Positions 43,115-53,539 of a DNA stretch of 64,000 bases are shown here, piece by piece. This stretch comes from Chinchilla lanigera (Eukaryota; Chordata; Mammalia; Rodentia; Chinchillidae). The position numbers were made by a program, and so were the translations under genes. Every line of letters starts with the position of its first letter. Positions within the stretch are counted from its first letter, which is position 1. Where the stretch lies: NCBI RefSeq assembly GCF_000276665.1, contig NW_004955433.1:12626059-12690058 (forward strand), written 5' to 3'. The notes under the pieces were generated by a model that did no database searches, was not told the origin of the DNA, and saw only the letters and a list, made by a program, of their open reading frames with translations.

Positions 43115-44870
43115 CACTGTAACACCTGGAGAACTTTAAAATCAGACTGGCACTTGCTGCAAATGGTCCCATGAGTTTTTTGTTTGCCCCTCCTGAGCCA
43201 GTCTCCAGCCTCTACTCCTGCTCTGCAGCTTCAGAGAATGAGGTGGCAGGTAGGAGCAAGGGGCCCTCACTCCCTGATGCTGGTTGGGTTTGGCCATGGG
43301 AAACCCCAGCTGGATTGCAGAGGGTACAGGGGATATGAGTGGGGACACTTTCTCTAAGTTTCCTCCCAGCCTGGTGGTTCTGACTGTGCCCCAAAAGCAG
43401 CACCCTGGATAACCACACTCTCCAGTTCTGAAACAATCCCCTTTGCGCCAGTGTCCACAAACAGGAGCCCTGCGGTGCTGTCCCTCCCCTGTGAGAGTCC
43501 TCAACCCCACCTGTGCCTTTGACTCAGTTCCTGCGCTGCTCAGTCTTGCCATTACCCGGGCAAATGCACAGTATGTTGTCCTCGGAGCCTCGACCCCTTC
43601 TCTGTCATCAGTTATGTTGATGCTGTTTCATGTTTTCAAGGGTTTCCGCACCTGTGATCCCCATAAATTTCCTCTAGGGTAAGACAAAACCCTACTTGAT
43701 AGCAGAATAATCAAGCACCCAGAGAGGGGACAAGCCGTGCCCAAGGTCATGCAGCCGAGGAGGAGGAGGGCGCCCCCCGCTGGTGCAGCGTGGGATTCAT
43801 CACTATCTCTGCTGCTCTCTGAGCCAAGCTGCACTGTGGGGTAACAGGGCTGTTTCCTCCTGGCCACAAAAGGAAACTTTCTGACATCAGTGATCAGAGG
43901 AGCTGGGCTGTAGGAGAGGCTTCAGGCAAGAGCCAAAAAACAGCAAAGATTCAGAGCTGGAGACGGAGTGTTAAATAATAAATAGACGCCAAGACCGGGC
44001 CTTCACATGGAAGCCTGGGGGGGTGGTCTGCAGCTAGCATGGGGTACCCGGGAAGCTGCCTGCCCTCGGCCTACAGGGTTCTCTGGTTATTGTCCAAATG
44101 GTCAGTGGGACAGAGTCTTCGAGGACAATCTTCAAACCCCAGAGGGGGGAAAGACTGAATATTTTGGGATGATCCCTGTTTCATACAAATAAAGAGGCCC
44201 TCAGAAGTCATATCAAGTGTCTGAACTTCCTGTGTATTAATCCGCTTTCATGTGAATTATGCAGCATTGTCATGTAGGAAAGGAGCAGCTGGACGTTGGA
44301 TGGGGGGTCCTGGAATCAAAGGGGACTCACGCTGCGCTGTGGCCTCTGCAAAAAGCACACGGAGGCTGGGCTGCTCCGTGGCGCCTGGTCTCCCTCAGAC
44401 CCAGGAGCCAGTGTGTGCCCAGAGGGGCCGGGAGGCCCAGAGCCAGCGGCGAGGACGGTCGAGCTAGGGAAGAAGGCAGACGTCCTGCCTGAGGGCCCAC
44501 TCCTGAACTCCTGTGGGCGGTTGCTATGTTGACAAGCAGCCCCAGAGAAGAAGGACCAGACTTTTCCAGAGAAGCTAGAAACCTAGATTTTTATGGTCAT
44601 GCCCAATCTTTAGATATTGGTGACAAATTCTGATTTCCAAAAGAGATTGCGTGAGCCATACAAAAGTCCCTATGGGTAGCCTGGTGTGACCATTATAGAT
44701 TTGGTGTGAGAGGCGGGTCCTTCTTGAGGCTTGCTGGGCTCTTTGACATGGGCTCGAATTGGGCAAAGATAGTCAACTGTGTCTTCTTTCCTTCCCTTTT
44801 TACACTCCCCTCAGATACCCCTCCATACTGCATTCAGTTTCCTAGGGAGGGAGAACCAACACCAGGCTAG
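43115..44870. other. Unique sequence, no gene seen
   Basis: GC-rich patches near 44290-44480 with a few CpG. Overlapping short frames there have no domain. 44210-44290 ('gtattaatccgctttcatgtgaattatgc') has AT cores but too few to call an element. Confidence 0.3.
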
Positions 44871-44874
44871 GACG

Positions 44875-45310
44875 GAAGGTTCATCTTCCCCCAAATTCAT
44901 ACACTAAAACCCTAACCCCCAGTGTCTGTAATCTCTAAGGAAGTAATTAAGGTTAAATGAGGTCCTAAGGAGGGGCCCTGGTCTGGCAGAATTAGGGTTC
45001 TTTTAAGGAGAGGCACTACCAGAGCTTCCTCCTCCTCCCAGTCTTCTTGATTCTCCTCCTCCTCCTTTTCCTCTCTCTCTCTCTTTCTCTCTTTCTCTCC
45101 CTTCCATCAAGAGCTGAAAGGCTGTGTGAGGACACAGTAAAAAACTGACTGTCTACAAGCCAGGACAACAGTCCTCACCAGACACCCTCCTCACCGCCCC
45201 CCCACTGAACCCTGACCTTGGACTTCCAGTTTCCAGAACTGTGAGATAATCAGTGTCCACGGTTGGAGCAGCCTGCGGTATCCTGTTCTGACAGCTTCTG
45301 CTGCCTAAAA
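44875..45310 (+). repeat. MLT1-type MaLR LTR
   Basis: Sense landmarks: 'cccccaaattcatacactaaaaccctaacccccagtg', 'aattaaggttaaatgaggtcctaaggaggggccctgg', 'ttagggttcttttaaggagaggcac', 'ctgtgtgaggacacag', 'ccctgaccttggacttccagtttccagaactgtgagataat'. A CT-rich run has expanded in the middle (45045-45105). Confidence 0.85.
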
Positions 45311-45896
45311 TAGGGTCCAGGCACTCTTATTACAGAGACTCAAGTTTCCAAACTGCTGAATGGGATCATATCCACCTCTCAGTGCTTGAAGCTGGGACCA
45401 GCAGTGGCCATGAAAGTCCTTTATAAGGATGGTCATCTGTGATCAGGTGGAAGGTGGGGCACCCTGAGATCTACCTCATACACAGGTAGCAAGTACAACT
45501 ATGAGTCTATATGTTCCATGTACAGGAGGTCACCTTTTCATGAAAGAGAATTAAGTTTTATTTTTCTGGGTTTTAGAAACTTCCCCTCAGGTGGCTTGGC
45601 TTTTGCCCTGTCTCACTTAATTTGAGAAAGGCAGATGGGAGCCGCTCTGGGTGTTTCTTGTGGGAAGCTTTGAATTCAGGCAACTGGGAACTTGTGCAAT
45701 TCTTAGACAATGAAGCGGGCAGAGTGGGTGATGGAAGTGGGGATCAAGAAGGCTGTTTCTGACTATCAGGGGAAATCTAGACTTTGACAGTTGTGAGGAA
45801 ACTGCCAACCTGCATTTTAGCTGCTGGGAGCCTCAGTGTGGGAACTTCTAGGAGGATGGTTGGTGACCCAGTACCTGCTAGAATGCCTTCCTTTCT

Positions 45897-46024
45897 TCCC
45901 TTCTTCTTTCTTTCTTTCTTTCTTTTTTTTTTGGGGGGGGGGGGGTTTCCGGTACCGGGAACCGAACTCACGACCTTGTGCTTGCCAGGCAGGCGTTTTG
46001 CCGCTGAGCTAAATCCCCAGCCCC

Positions 46025-46071
<47 letters not shown>

Positions 46072-46115
46072 TCCTTCCTTCCTTCTTTCTTTCTTCTCTT
46101 TTCTTTCGAAAGCCA
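45897..46115 (-). repeat. ID-type SINE inside a CTTT array
   Basis: The SINE body spans about 45946-46024 antisense (TTTCCGGTACCGGGAACCGAAC … GCTAAATCCCCAGCCCC). To its left are a run of 13 G (45933-45945), 10 T (45923-45932) and CTTT units; to its right CTTT/CCTT units continue to about 46110. In SINE sense the tail therefore reads body, AAA, 13 C, 10 A, then GAAA repeats. The insertion probably fell in a pre-existing CTTT array, or the tail seeded one side of it. Confidence 0.85.
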
Positions 46116-46148
46116 AGGCCTTTGCATTGAGCCACATCCCTAACAATT

Positions 46149-46292
46149 TTTATTTATTTATTTATTTTTAATTTTAAGATAGCATCTCACTAAGTCGCTG
46201 AGTTGGTCTGGCCTGGGCTCAAATTGTGATCCTCCTGCTTCAGCCTGCTAACGTGCTGTGATTGCAGGTGTGTCCCACCATACAAGGCTCCT
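46149..46292 (-). repeat. B1 SINE (7SL-derived)
   Basis: Antisense B1: TTTA-rich tail (46146-46172), 'aagatagcatctcactaagtcgc', 'ctggcctgggctcaaattgtgatcctcctgcttcagcctgctaacgtgctgtgattgcaggtgtgtcccaccata'. Old and diverged. A rodent marker. Confidence 0.85.
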
Positions 46293-46764
46293 CAGGGCCT
46301 TTCCTGATACGTAGGCCCGGGAACTTCAAAATGCCTCCTCCAGTAGTGGCTGTGGACATAAAGGCCCAGACACTAAGACAGGGAACAGCCTATCCAGCCA
46401 GCCTAGCAGTTCTTGGATGAGAACTATTTTCTGTACAGCCTCTGCTTGGACAAAGCTGGCTGTGGCCTCTGGAAGGGAAATTGCTCTATGGAGCTCAGGA
46501 GGCTCCTTACTTTGGACTCCTGCTTGACCTCCTTGGCCTTCCCTTCTCAGGTCTCTGCAGCCTTGGGGTCCTTCTTATTTCAGCTGGTGTGGGCTGTTTC
46601 CCTACTCAGGATTTCCTTCTATAGCCCTTCCTCCAGCACAGCAACCAACGACAGATCCAGGTAGCTCATTAAAATAACACAAATTCGCTCTTTCTCCTTT
46701 CTTTGTTTATTCTTTCTCTGTAGAAAGCAGTATTTGCCACAGAGACTGAGAAATGTTGTGGGAT

Positions 46765-46880
46765 CAGCCAGACATGGATTTGAATCTCAGCTCAGGTTTT
46801 GAAGCTACACACTTGGGACCTTGTAATCCAAGCTTCAGTTTCTTCACTGACAGTTCTGCATTGAGGGTCATAAGTCATGG
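46765..46880 (+). repeat. MIR SINE fragment
   Basis: Sense: 'cagacatggatttgaatctcagctc', 'cttgggaccttgtaatccaagcttcagtttcttcactgacag'. Confidence 0.6.
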
Positions 46881-46889
46881 GGCTGAAGG

Positions 46890-47440
46890 GATCAGAGCTC
46901 ACTAACGAAGCACTGTCCCAGTAGCACTGTATGTGCTTGGTGGGGAGCTTTGGGTGTTGTAGAAGAGTAAGCCAGACAAATCCCTCAGTCTCAAACATCT
47001 GCTGTGGCTTACCAGGCAGGGGACCAGGCTGTTGGAGTAAGATCCAAGCCTTCTCTGGCCCTGTTCTTGAGCTTGTCATCAGACAGTCATCCTGGCAACA
47101 GCACGGTCACCCCGGAGCTAGAATTCTCATGCCAGGGGGAGATGGGAAAATCCCTAACATGTACCTGTTGTCAGATGCTGACAAAGCCAGCCTCATCACC
47201 ACCAGGCCTTGTCACAGTGGAATCATGTCTGCAGACACAGATTGCAGCCTGAAGGTTATCTCACAAAGCCAGGAGATGGGTGGAGGGTGTCTGCAGGAAG
47301 ACCTTTGGTCACTCCTCCCGGAGGCACGGAGCTCTGCAGGAGTGAGGCTCAGAACAGACCGCCCCAGCTCCATCCCAGGCAAGAGGCCGGTCCTGGGGCA
47401 ACCAAAGTCCTGCCACCCTTCTTTTCTTGAGAGGGTGATG
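46890..47440. other. Open but unrecognised sequence
   Basis: A 171-codon frame (46931-47446) overlaps an 82-codon frame in another phase. It has no domain I recognise, no flanking splice consensus I trust and a MIR upstream. Probably noncoding. Confidence 0.15.
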
Positions 47441-47449
47441 GATTGAGAC

Positions 47450-47800
47450 ATAGAATTAATATATGTCTCTATATTTATATATAAAACCTTTACAAATCAC
47501 ATCCCTCGAGCCAGGTCTTTAAATAATGGAAGACGGTAGATTACAGCTTTATTAGTCCCTTCCAAAAGCTTATAAAAATTATCTTTTGCCGCTGGGAAGA
47601 CATTTTATCAGAATTTATGGCAACTCGAGTCTTGAGCTATCAGATTCAGAAACCAAGGCGCTTTTTGCAGCTCTTTCTGCTGCAGACAGACTCTGGTCTC
47701 TGCTTCCCTTGTAAATTAAAATCTCTAATGTTATCTACTTTATGAAATAAGACACTTGGCTTTCTTACCCTGAGCCTACTCTTTAATTAATATAGATTTG
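47450..47800. promoter_or_regulatory. Candidate conserved noncoding element
   Basis: Repeat-free AT-rich block with GAATTAATATATG, TCTTTAAATAATGG, GCTTTATTAGTCCC, TTTTATCAGAATTTATGG, TAAATTAAAATCTCTAATG and CTTTAATTAATATAG within 340 bp. GC-containing unique sequence separates the cores, so it is not simple AT drift. Enhancer function is inferred. Confidence 0.45.
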
Positions 47801-47809
47801 AGTAGGCAA

Positions 47810-49010
47810 AAGCTATCAGTGGGTGTGAGTGGCTGGAGTGGGTGTGGGGTAGCAGAGGGAGAGGTGTAGAATCCAGAAGAAAGAAAACCCAAAATGTGCC
47901 CTTCTAGGATCAACGCTGTGAGTGTTGTGGGCAAACTCTTCATACAAGGCTTGGAGAGATTTTCCTGTGTGTGTTCCCTGGCTGCAGCTGGAAGTCTCTG
48001 ACAGTCATCAGCCAGCCTTTCCCATGATGGGGTATCTTCCACGCTGAAAGCTGCAGTATTCCCAGGTAAGGAATTCCCCAACAGGGAAACTGAGGCTCTA
48101 TTCACTGAGAGCTCACATCTAGAACAGGACCTCTCAAGTGTATTCATGAATCAGTGCCAAGCCATGGACCTTTGTAACTGGACCATGAAAGACGAACAAG
48201 AACCAAGATGAGGGTTTGATGTTCACAACTTTAATATTGTTACAATAGGCAAATATTTGATTGAGAATGGCATCTCATTGGACAGAATTTGAATAAGTTT
48301 AGACATCCCTTGTTCATTTCCCTAGAGGTCATTTTTAAAAAAACATTCTTTTTTGCAAATATTTGTAAGAAGTGATTTCATGCTCTTGATCTCAGGTTTA
48401 TTTTCTAGATCATTTTATTTATAGCTTATTATCTTCTGAAATATCTTTAAAATGCTTTTATATTTACTAAGCATTTCCTCTAGATTGTGATGGTGGTTGT
48501 TTTCTAGATTAATGTCTAAACTACTCAATTTCTCTTGTAATTCACCTTTACTGTATTTTGCAGAAGTCCGTGATGGGCTGGAAATGAACAAACAAAGTGA
48601 AATTGGTCTCTTGCTACAGGTTGAGAATAAAGGGGTCTCCGCTGGCTTTGGTGGGAGCAGGGCTGCCTGGAAGTCCCTGGACCAAGGACAGTGGGCTGTG
48701 GCAACATGAACAGAGAGGAGGAAGAGAAACCTTAGTGTCTGGGGCCAGGGTTACCCTAGTAGAGGATGCAAGCCAGGTGGGGGCTACCTCCCCTTGCCTC
48801 ATATTTGCCCACACAGCTGTCTCTCCCACCCTGGGCATTTAAGACTCTCATCTGTCATAGCAGCAATCCTCCTGCTCCACAGCCCCTGCTCTGCTCCTGG
48901 TGAAAGGATGTCAACATCAGAGGAAGTTGTTCTTACTGTCATCATTACAAATAACACCACCACTAATAGTATCTCCATCATAGTACTCTTCTGTGGCCAA
49001 GACATTAACA
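47810..49010. other. Unique sequence, no gene seen
   Basis: Includes an AT-rich segment at 48220-48560 without a named repeat. No exon recognised. Confidence 0.3.
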
Positions 49011-49014
49011 ACGT

Positions 49015-49320
49015 ACCGAACATTCCAGGCCTTTTCTACATTTCCCCACCTCTTTGCAATTAAGCAGAGCCAGGTATTACTTTTGACCAATGTCCTGCGA
49101 GCAGATATGATAAATGTCACTTCAGGGCCAAAGCATTTAAAGGTGGTTGGACCCACCAGCTCTCACACCTGGCCACGGTGACGTGGGAAGGTATGAACTG
49201 AGATGACGAAGCTGGAACCAGAGAAGTTGACCTGAAATAATTATGTGTTAAACCACAGAGACTTCAGAGTTTATTAGTCACTGCACCATGGCCTAACCTA
49301 ATCTAATTAATACAACTTCA
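49015..49320 (+). repeat. Probable MLT1-type LTR 3' part
   Basis: 'tgaccaatgtcctgcgagcagatatgataaatgtcacttc' and 'gtgttaaaccacagagacttcagagtttattagtcactgcaccatggcctaacctaatctaat' parallel the MLT1 'GACCAATGGGATATTAGCAGACGTGA' and 3' terminal sections. Confidence 0.6.
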
Positions 49321-49329
49321 TGTCTTCCA

Positions 49330-49475
49330 AAGCACTTTTTCAAAACCATTAATCCGATCTTCTCAAGAGTCCCAGGAGAGAGGTCTGATAAAAGCAACTG
49401 TTCCCAGTGGATGTATGGGGAAACTCAGACTCAGAAAGGCCAAATGATTTCCTCGGGATTGCTCAGCTAACTACT
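49330..49475 (-). repeat. MIR SINE
   Basis: Antisense: 'gatcttctcaagagtcccaggagagaggtc', 'atgtatggggaaactcagactcagaaaggccaaatgatttcctcgggattgctcagctaac'. Confidence 0.7.
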
Positions 49476-49489
49476 TTTTATCTTTCTGG

Positions 49490-50246
49490 TAATGGCTACC
49501 CTGGTGGGTGTGACGCGAGGTGACATCGCAGGGTGGTTTGCTCAGTGTTCCCTGATAGTGAATCACACTTCTCATCTACATGTTGGCCACGTTTATGTTC
49601 TTCGGAGAAATGTCTACTCAAGTCCTATGCCAGTTATTAAACTGTCTTATATATTTTCTTGCTATTGAGTTGTATGAGTTCTGCATAAATGTTGAATATT
49701 AACCCCTGAGACTATACATGATTTGCAAATACTTCTCCCCAGTCTAAAGGTTACCTTGGTCTGTTGCTTTGCTGTGCCATGCTTTTTAGTTGCTGTAGTG
49801 CTGTTGTGAGTTTAATGTGGTACCAGTGCATGGCGAACCTGAACTTTTTGTTTAATATTCAAGAAACCATTGCTAAGACCAATGCTAAGGAGCTGTCTGT
49901 CTGTTTCCTTCTAGGAGTTTTATAGTTTCAGGTCCTCCTTCCAGGACAAGAGGTAACAAGTATTGCTGCGGGTGTAGAGAAGAGGGAAGCCTCGTGCACC
50001 GTTGGTGACTGCAGAGGATGGTTCTGTCACCGTGGAAAACAACGTGGAGGTTTCTAAAAAAATTTCAAATAGAACTACTACAGGACCAGGACATTCCTCC
50101 TCTGAGCATGGAACCAAAGAAAATGGAGTCACCACCACTTAGCCGTATGTACACTCCCTGTTACCTGAAGCATTGTTCCCACCCACCAAGATACAGAAAC
50201 AACCGAAGCATCTCTTGACAAATTAGTGGATAAGGAAATTGGTGTC

Positions 50247-50279
<33 letters not shown>

Positions 50280-50530
50280 ACAATATTCACCCTTAAAAAA
50301 AAAGAGATCCTGTCATTTGCCACCTCATGGATGAACCTAGAGGGTACAATGCTAATTAAAGTAAACTAGACACAGAAAGGCACGCAGAATACTACGTGAT
50401 CTCACGTATATATGGGATATTTTAAAAAGTGAAAAATACAGAAATAGAGAGTAAAACAGTGGTAACCAGAGGTAGGAGGGAGAAAAGAAATGGGAGTCAT
50501 AAGTTGAAAGGTAGGAAGTAGCAGGTACAC
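49490..50530. repeat. L1 LINE, apparently 5'-inverted
   Basis: 49490-49925 is antisense L1 ('tcttgctattgagttgtatgagttctgcataaatgttgaatattaacccc', 'gtctaaaggttaccttggtctgttgctttgctgtgc'). From about 49930 to 50530 the sequence is L1 in sense ('cgtggaggtttctaaaaaaatttcaaatagaactac', 'atcctgtcatttgccacctcatggatgaacc', 'gcagaatactacgtgatctcacgtat'). Opposed adjoining pieces of one L1 type fit a 5' inversion during insertion; two independent insertions are also possible. A TG microsatellite (50241-50280) replaced the usual tetrad of the sense part. Confidence 0.75.
50241..50280. repeat. TG microsatellite
   Basis: About 18 TG units with one TTTG interruption, inside the L1. Confidence 0.95.
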
Positions 50531-50705
50531 AGGATCGGTAAGTTCAGTGAGGAAAGACACAGCATGAGTAGTACAGTGAATATCTGTGTGATGTATTGTA
50601 GGTTTTTGTCAAATGAGTGAATTGCAGCTGCTCTTGCTGCAACTGTGTAACATGACACACATTTAATTCGGCTCACTGTAGCCGCCATTCTACTACTTGT
50701 TTCCA

Positions 50706-50760
50706 AATAAAAAAATTAAAATAAATTAAATAAAATAATTAAAATAAATTAAAATAAATT
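50706..50760. repeat. A-rich AAATTAAAAT array
   Basis: Irregular AAAT/TTAAA units; perhaps the decayed tail of the L1 to its left, though 170 bp of other sequence separates them. Confidence 0.75.
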
Positions 50761-50764
50761 TACC

Positions 50765-52480
50765 AAGAATGTGGGATTCAAACACAATTCTGCAAAGTCC
50801 GGCTCCACACTTTTCCCTCTAAGCCATGTTGATGTGTGAAGAGGCAGCTTAGTGGACCTTCTTTCCAAAGTTACTTGTTTCCAAGGTGGTGGCCTGCAGA
50901 GAGAGAGAGAACTACGGCACAGCTGATGTCTAAGGTGTACCTCTGCTTTCTCGGAAAGAGGACCTGACGTTAGAATCCCAGGGCAGACTTTCTGGTAGGG
51001 CTGCAGATAGGTGGAGGCGATAGCGGTATCTAAGATAAACATGGTGCTGCCTCCTGAGCCATGACATGGTGGAGGACCCTTTGGTCCATGTGCTGAGCAA
51101 TCTTTGTTCTCCAGCCAGGCCTTGGCAGTAGGAGCCCAGGCAATCTGCTGGATACAGGCAGATGAGCCTGTCCACCTGACCTCGGTCAGTACTGCCTGGT
51201 GTCTGGTCCCACCCACTTCCCCAAAGAAAGTGTTGGGCAGCCTTCCAGGATGAATTTTTATACCTTTTAATAGAAAAAATAGGAAATGGGCCTTAAGAGA
51301 AAGTGAGGAGTTATTGCTGCATTTAACTGCTCTAAAAATATCTCCCTGGGGTTGCCTGTGAGTTCATGCTTGGTGCTGATCCAGTGTTCCAGGGGGACAC
51401 AGCCAATCCCTGAGCAGGGCTGAGAAACCAAAGTGACAAACCAAGCTGAGACCCCGACAAGCAAGGGCTCATGCCAGGACAGCCCAGGGCGGGACAAGCC
51501 TGTGTCCCCTGGCTTGGCTCAGTGCTAGGTACTGCAAACCTCCACTGTGGGAGGGAAATCGACAGGGTTCCCAGTCCTGTCACTGCCCCCGTTCACAGTG
51601 ATGCCTTGGCCATATCCATTCCTATCTGTGCTCTAAACCTCTGCCTGCCTCATCTGTCAGAAGAGGTTTTTTTCCTGAGGCTCCTCCTGCTGTAGATAGC
51701 ACTGCTTGCCTTCCCTTCTTCACACCCCTTCCTCCTGACAATCTGTCCTATTCAGACTTCCACCCATCCATTGCCAGCTCTGGAGTGGACTCCAGCTTCT
51801 CTGTGCTGACCTGCGTGTGATGTTCTGCAGCAGGATTCTTGCGCTTAGGGGTGGGCAGGTGTCCTGCATTTGGTCCATTAAGGTGAAGGAAGGCCTTACA
51901 CAGAGAGGGAAGTTTCTGTTTCTCTGTATCCTGGAAAGTCTGAGTAAGGAAACAAGCTTCCATCGATGCTAGTACCTCAAGTGAGGGACCCAGGTTTGGT
52001 GTGACAGCCATGAGGATGGGGCTCACAGCCCTCCCCCCAAAGACAGCTCAGTGAGGAAGGGTCCCAACTGTTCTGAAATCCAGTGCCACATTTCTGCCAA
52101 GGTCTGTTTGCCCCAGCTGTTTGCAGCCAGTGTGTGACAGGAACTGTGTCACGCCTGGTCCCCTGGAGGATGTGGTGGCTGTGTCCATCCGCTCACACTG
52201 CGCAGTGGGCTAGGATGTTCCCCTGGGCTTCCCTCTCTTCTTCTTTCCCTTGGCATCTACTTTTCAGGGACTAACTTCAGTGGTGCCAGGAGAAAACATG
52301 CAGCAAGATGGAAACGTGGGGCTGGCTCATGTCCCACATGATGGGAAAGATCCTCCCTAGGTCGGTAGGTGAAACACAGATAGTGCTAGGCATAAAGTAG
52401 GGGCTCATTGGCCTGAGGAGACACCCTGGGAGAGGGGAGTTGTGGGGTATTTGAAAACCGTGAGTGGACAGTGTGGGGGA
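50765..52480. other. Unique sequence, no gene seen
   Basis: A 155-codon minus-strand frame (50749-51216) has no recognisable domain. No regulatory cluster seen. Confidence 0.3.
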
Positions 52481-52490
52481 AGGCAGAGTG

Positions 52491-52692
52491 GTGAGCTGGG
52501 TGTGGTGGTGTGCACCTGCAAGCCCAGCATTCTGGCGGGGTGAGGTGGGGCAGTTGCAAGTTTGAGCCAGCCTAGGCCACTTGGTGACTTTGTGAGACCC
52601 TGTCTCAAAATTTAAAAAAAAAAAAACAAAAAAACAGGGGATGAGGTCGTAGTTCTGTGTGAAGGCCTAGGGTTCAATCCATAGCACCGGGG
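52491..52692 (+). repeat. B1-ID dimeric SINE
   Basis: The B1 part at 52491-52612 begins 'gtgagctgggtgtggtggtgtgcacctgcaagcccagcattctgg' and ends 'gagaccctgtctcaaaattt'. An A-rich linker (52613-52635) joins it to an ID-like part at 52636-52692 ('ggggatgaggtcgtagttctgtgtgaaggcctagggttcaatccatagcaccgggg'). Such 7SL-tRNA dimers are known from non-murid rodents (squirrels, dormice and relatives), which bears on the organism. Confidence 0.85.
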
Positions 52693-52699
52693 AGAAAAG

Positions 52700-53500
52700 G
52701 AGAGTTGGTTGAGTAGTGTTGGGCTGCGACCGCCACGGCTGTGCAGAGGGAGAATAAGTGGCCAAAGGCTCTTCACAGCCAGCTAATAGCCCCATGCAAG
52801 TACCGGTGCACCCTGGTGATAGCTCGCAGAGGCTCACGTCCCCTGCCCAGGAAGGTGGAGCAGCTGAGTGATGCACAGAGATTGAAGCTCCAGCCTAGAG
52901 CTATGGTCCAGAGGTGGTAAGCAGCTCAGCCTAGGCAGGGCCTAGGTCCAGGGGAGAAAATGTGGGATCCTGAGATATGAAGGGGGATGTCTGCTCGGAC
53001 GACTCCGATTGTGTGGGGATTAGGCAAACCGTGGGCTCTGAGGTCTGTGGACTGCCTGTCCCTCCCAATGACAGCCTCTCTTTCCTGTGTATGGAAAGAC
53101 GCTGCCGAACTGCACTGGGGAGGGAGCAGCTGCCCCACCCCTCTGCCAGCTTCCAGGCTGACACCAGGCCCAAAGCTTGGCTTCACACTGAGCCAGATAA
53201 GGACAGGAAAGGACCAGGTACCTGAAGCAATGTGGGAATAAGCGGTGTGTTGTGGCTCAGGTAGCAGTTTGGGGTGCTCCTGGGCTTGGGTCAAAGGGTT
53301 CTTGTTTAAGGGAGCTGGAGAAAGAAAGAAAAGTAAGTCAGCAAGAAGCTGTGGATTTGAGGTGTTTTCTTAGGGCACAGATATTTAAGACCCCAGCGAG
53401 GCCCTAAGGCTGGGGCAAGCCCACTACCTGGGTGGTTAGTTGAAGCCTAGGACAAGACAAGACTGAGTCACAGGAGAGTGGCAGTGCCCAGGTTCCCCGG
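52700..53500. other. Unique sequence, no gene seen
   Basis: Nothing recognisable beyond short chance frames on both strands. Confidence 0.35.
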
Positions 53501-53504
53501 CAGA

Positions 53505-53533
53505 GGAGAGAGGGAGAGAGGGAGGGAGGGAGG
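53505..53533. repeat. GGGA microsatellite
   Basis: GAGAGGGA/GGGA units, G-rich on the plus strand. Confidence 0.85.
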
Positions 53534-53539
53534 TATGTG

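Noticed and set aside
46931..47446. 171-codon frame next to a regulatory-looking block
   Set aside because: No domain, no splice sites and competing frames in other phases; probably chance.
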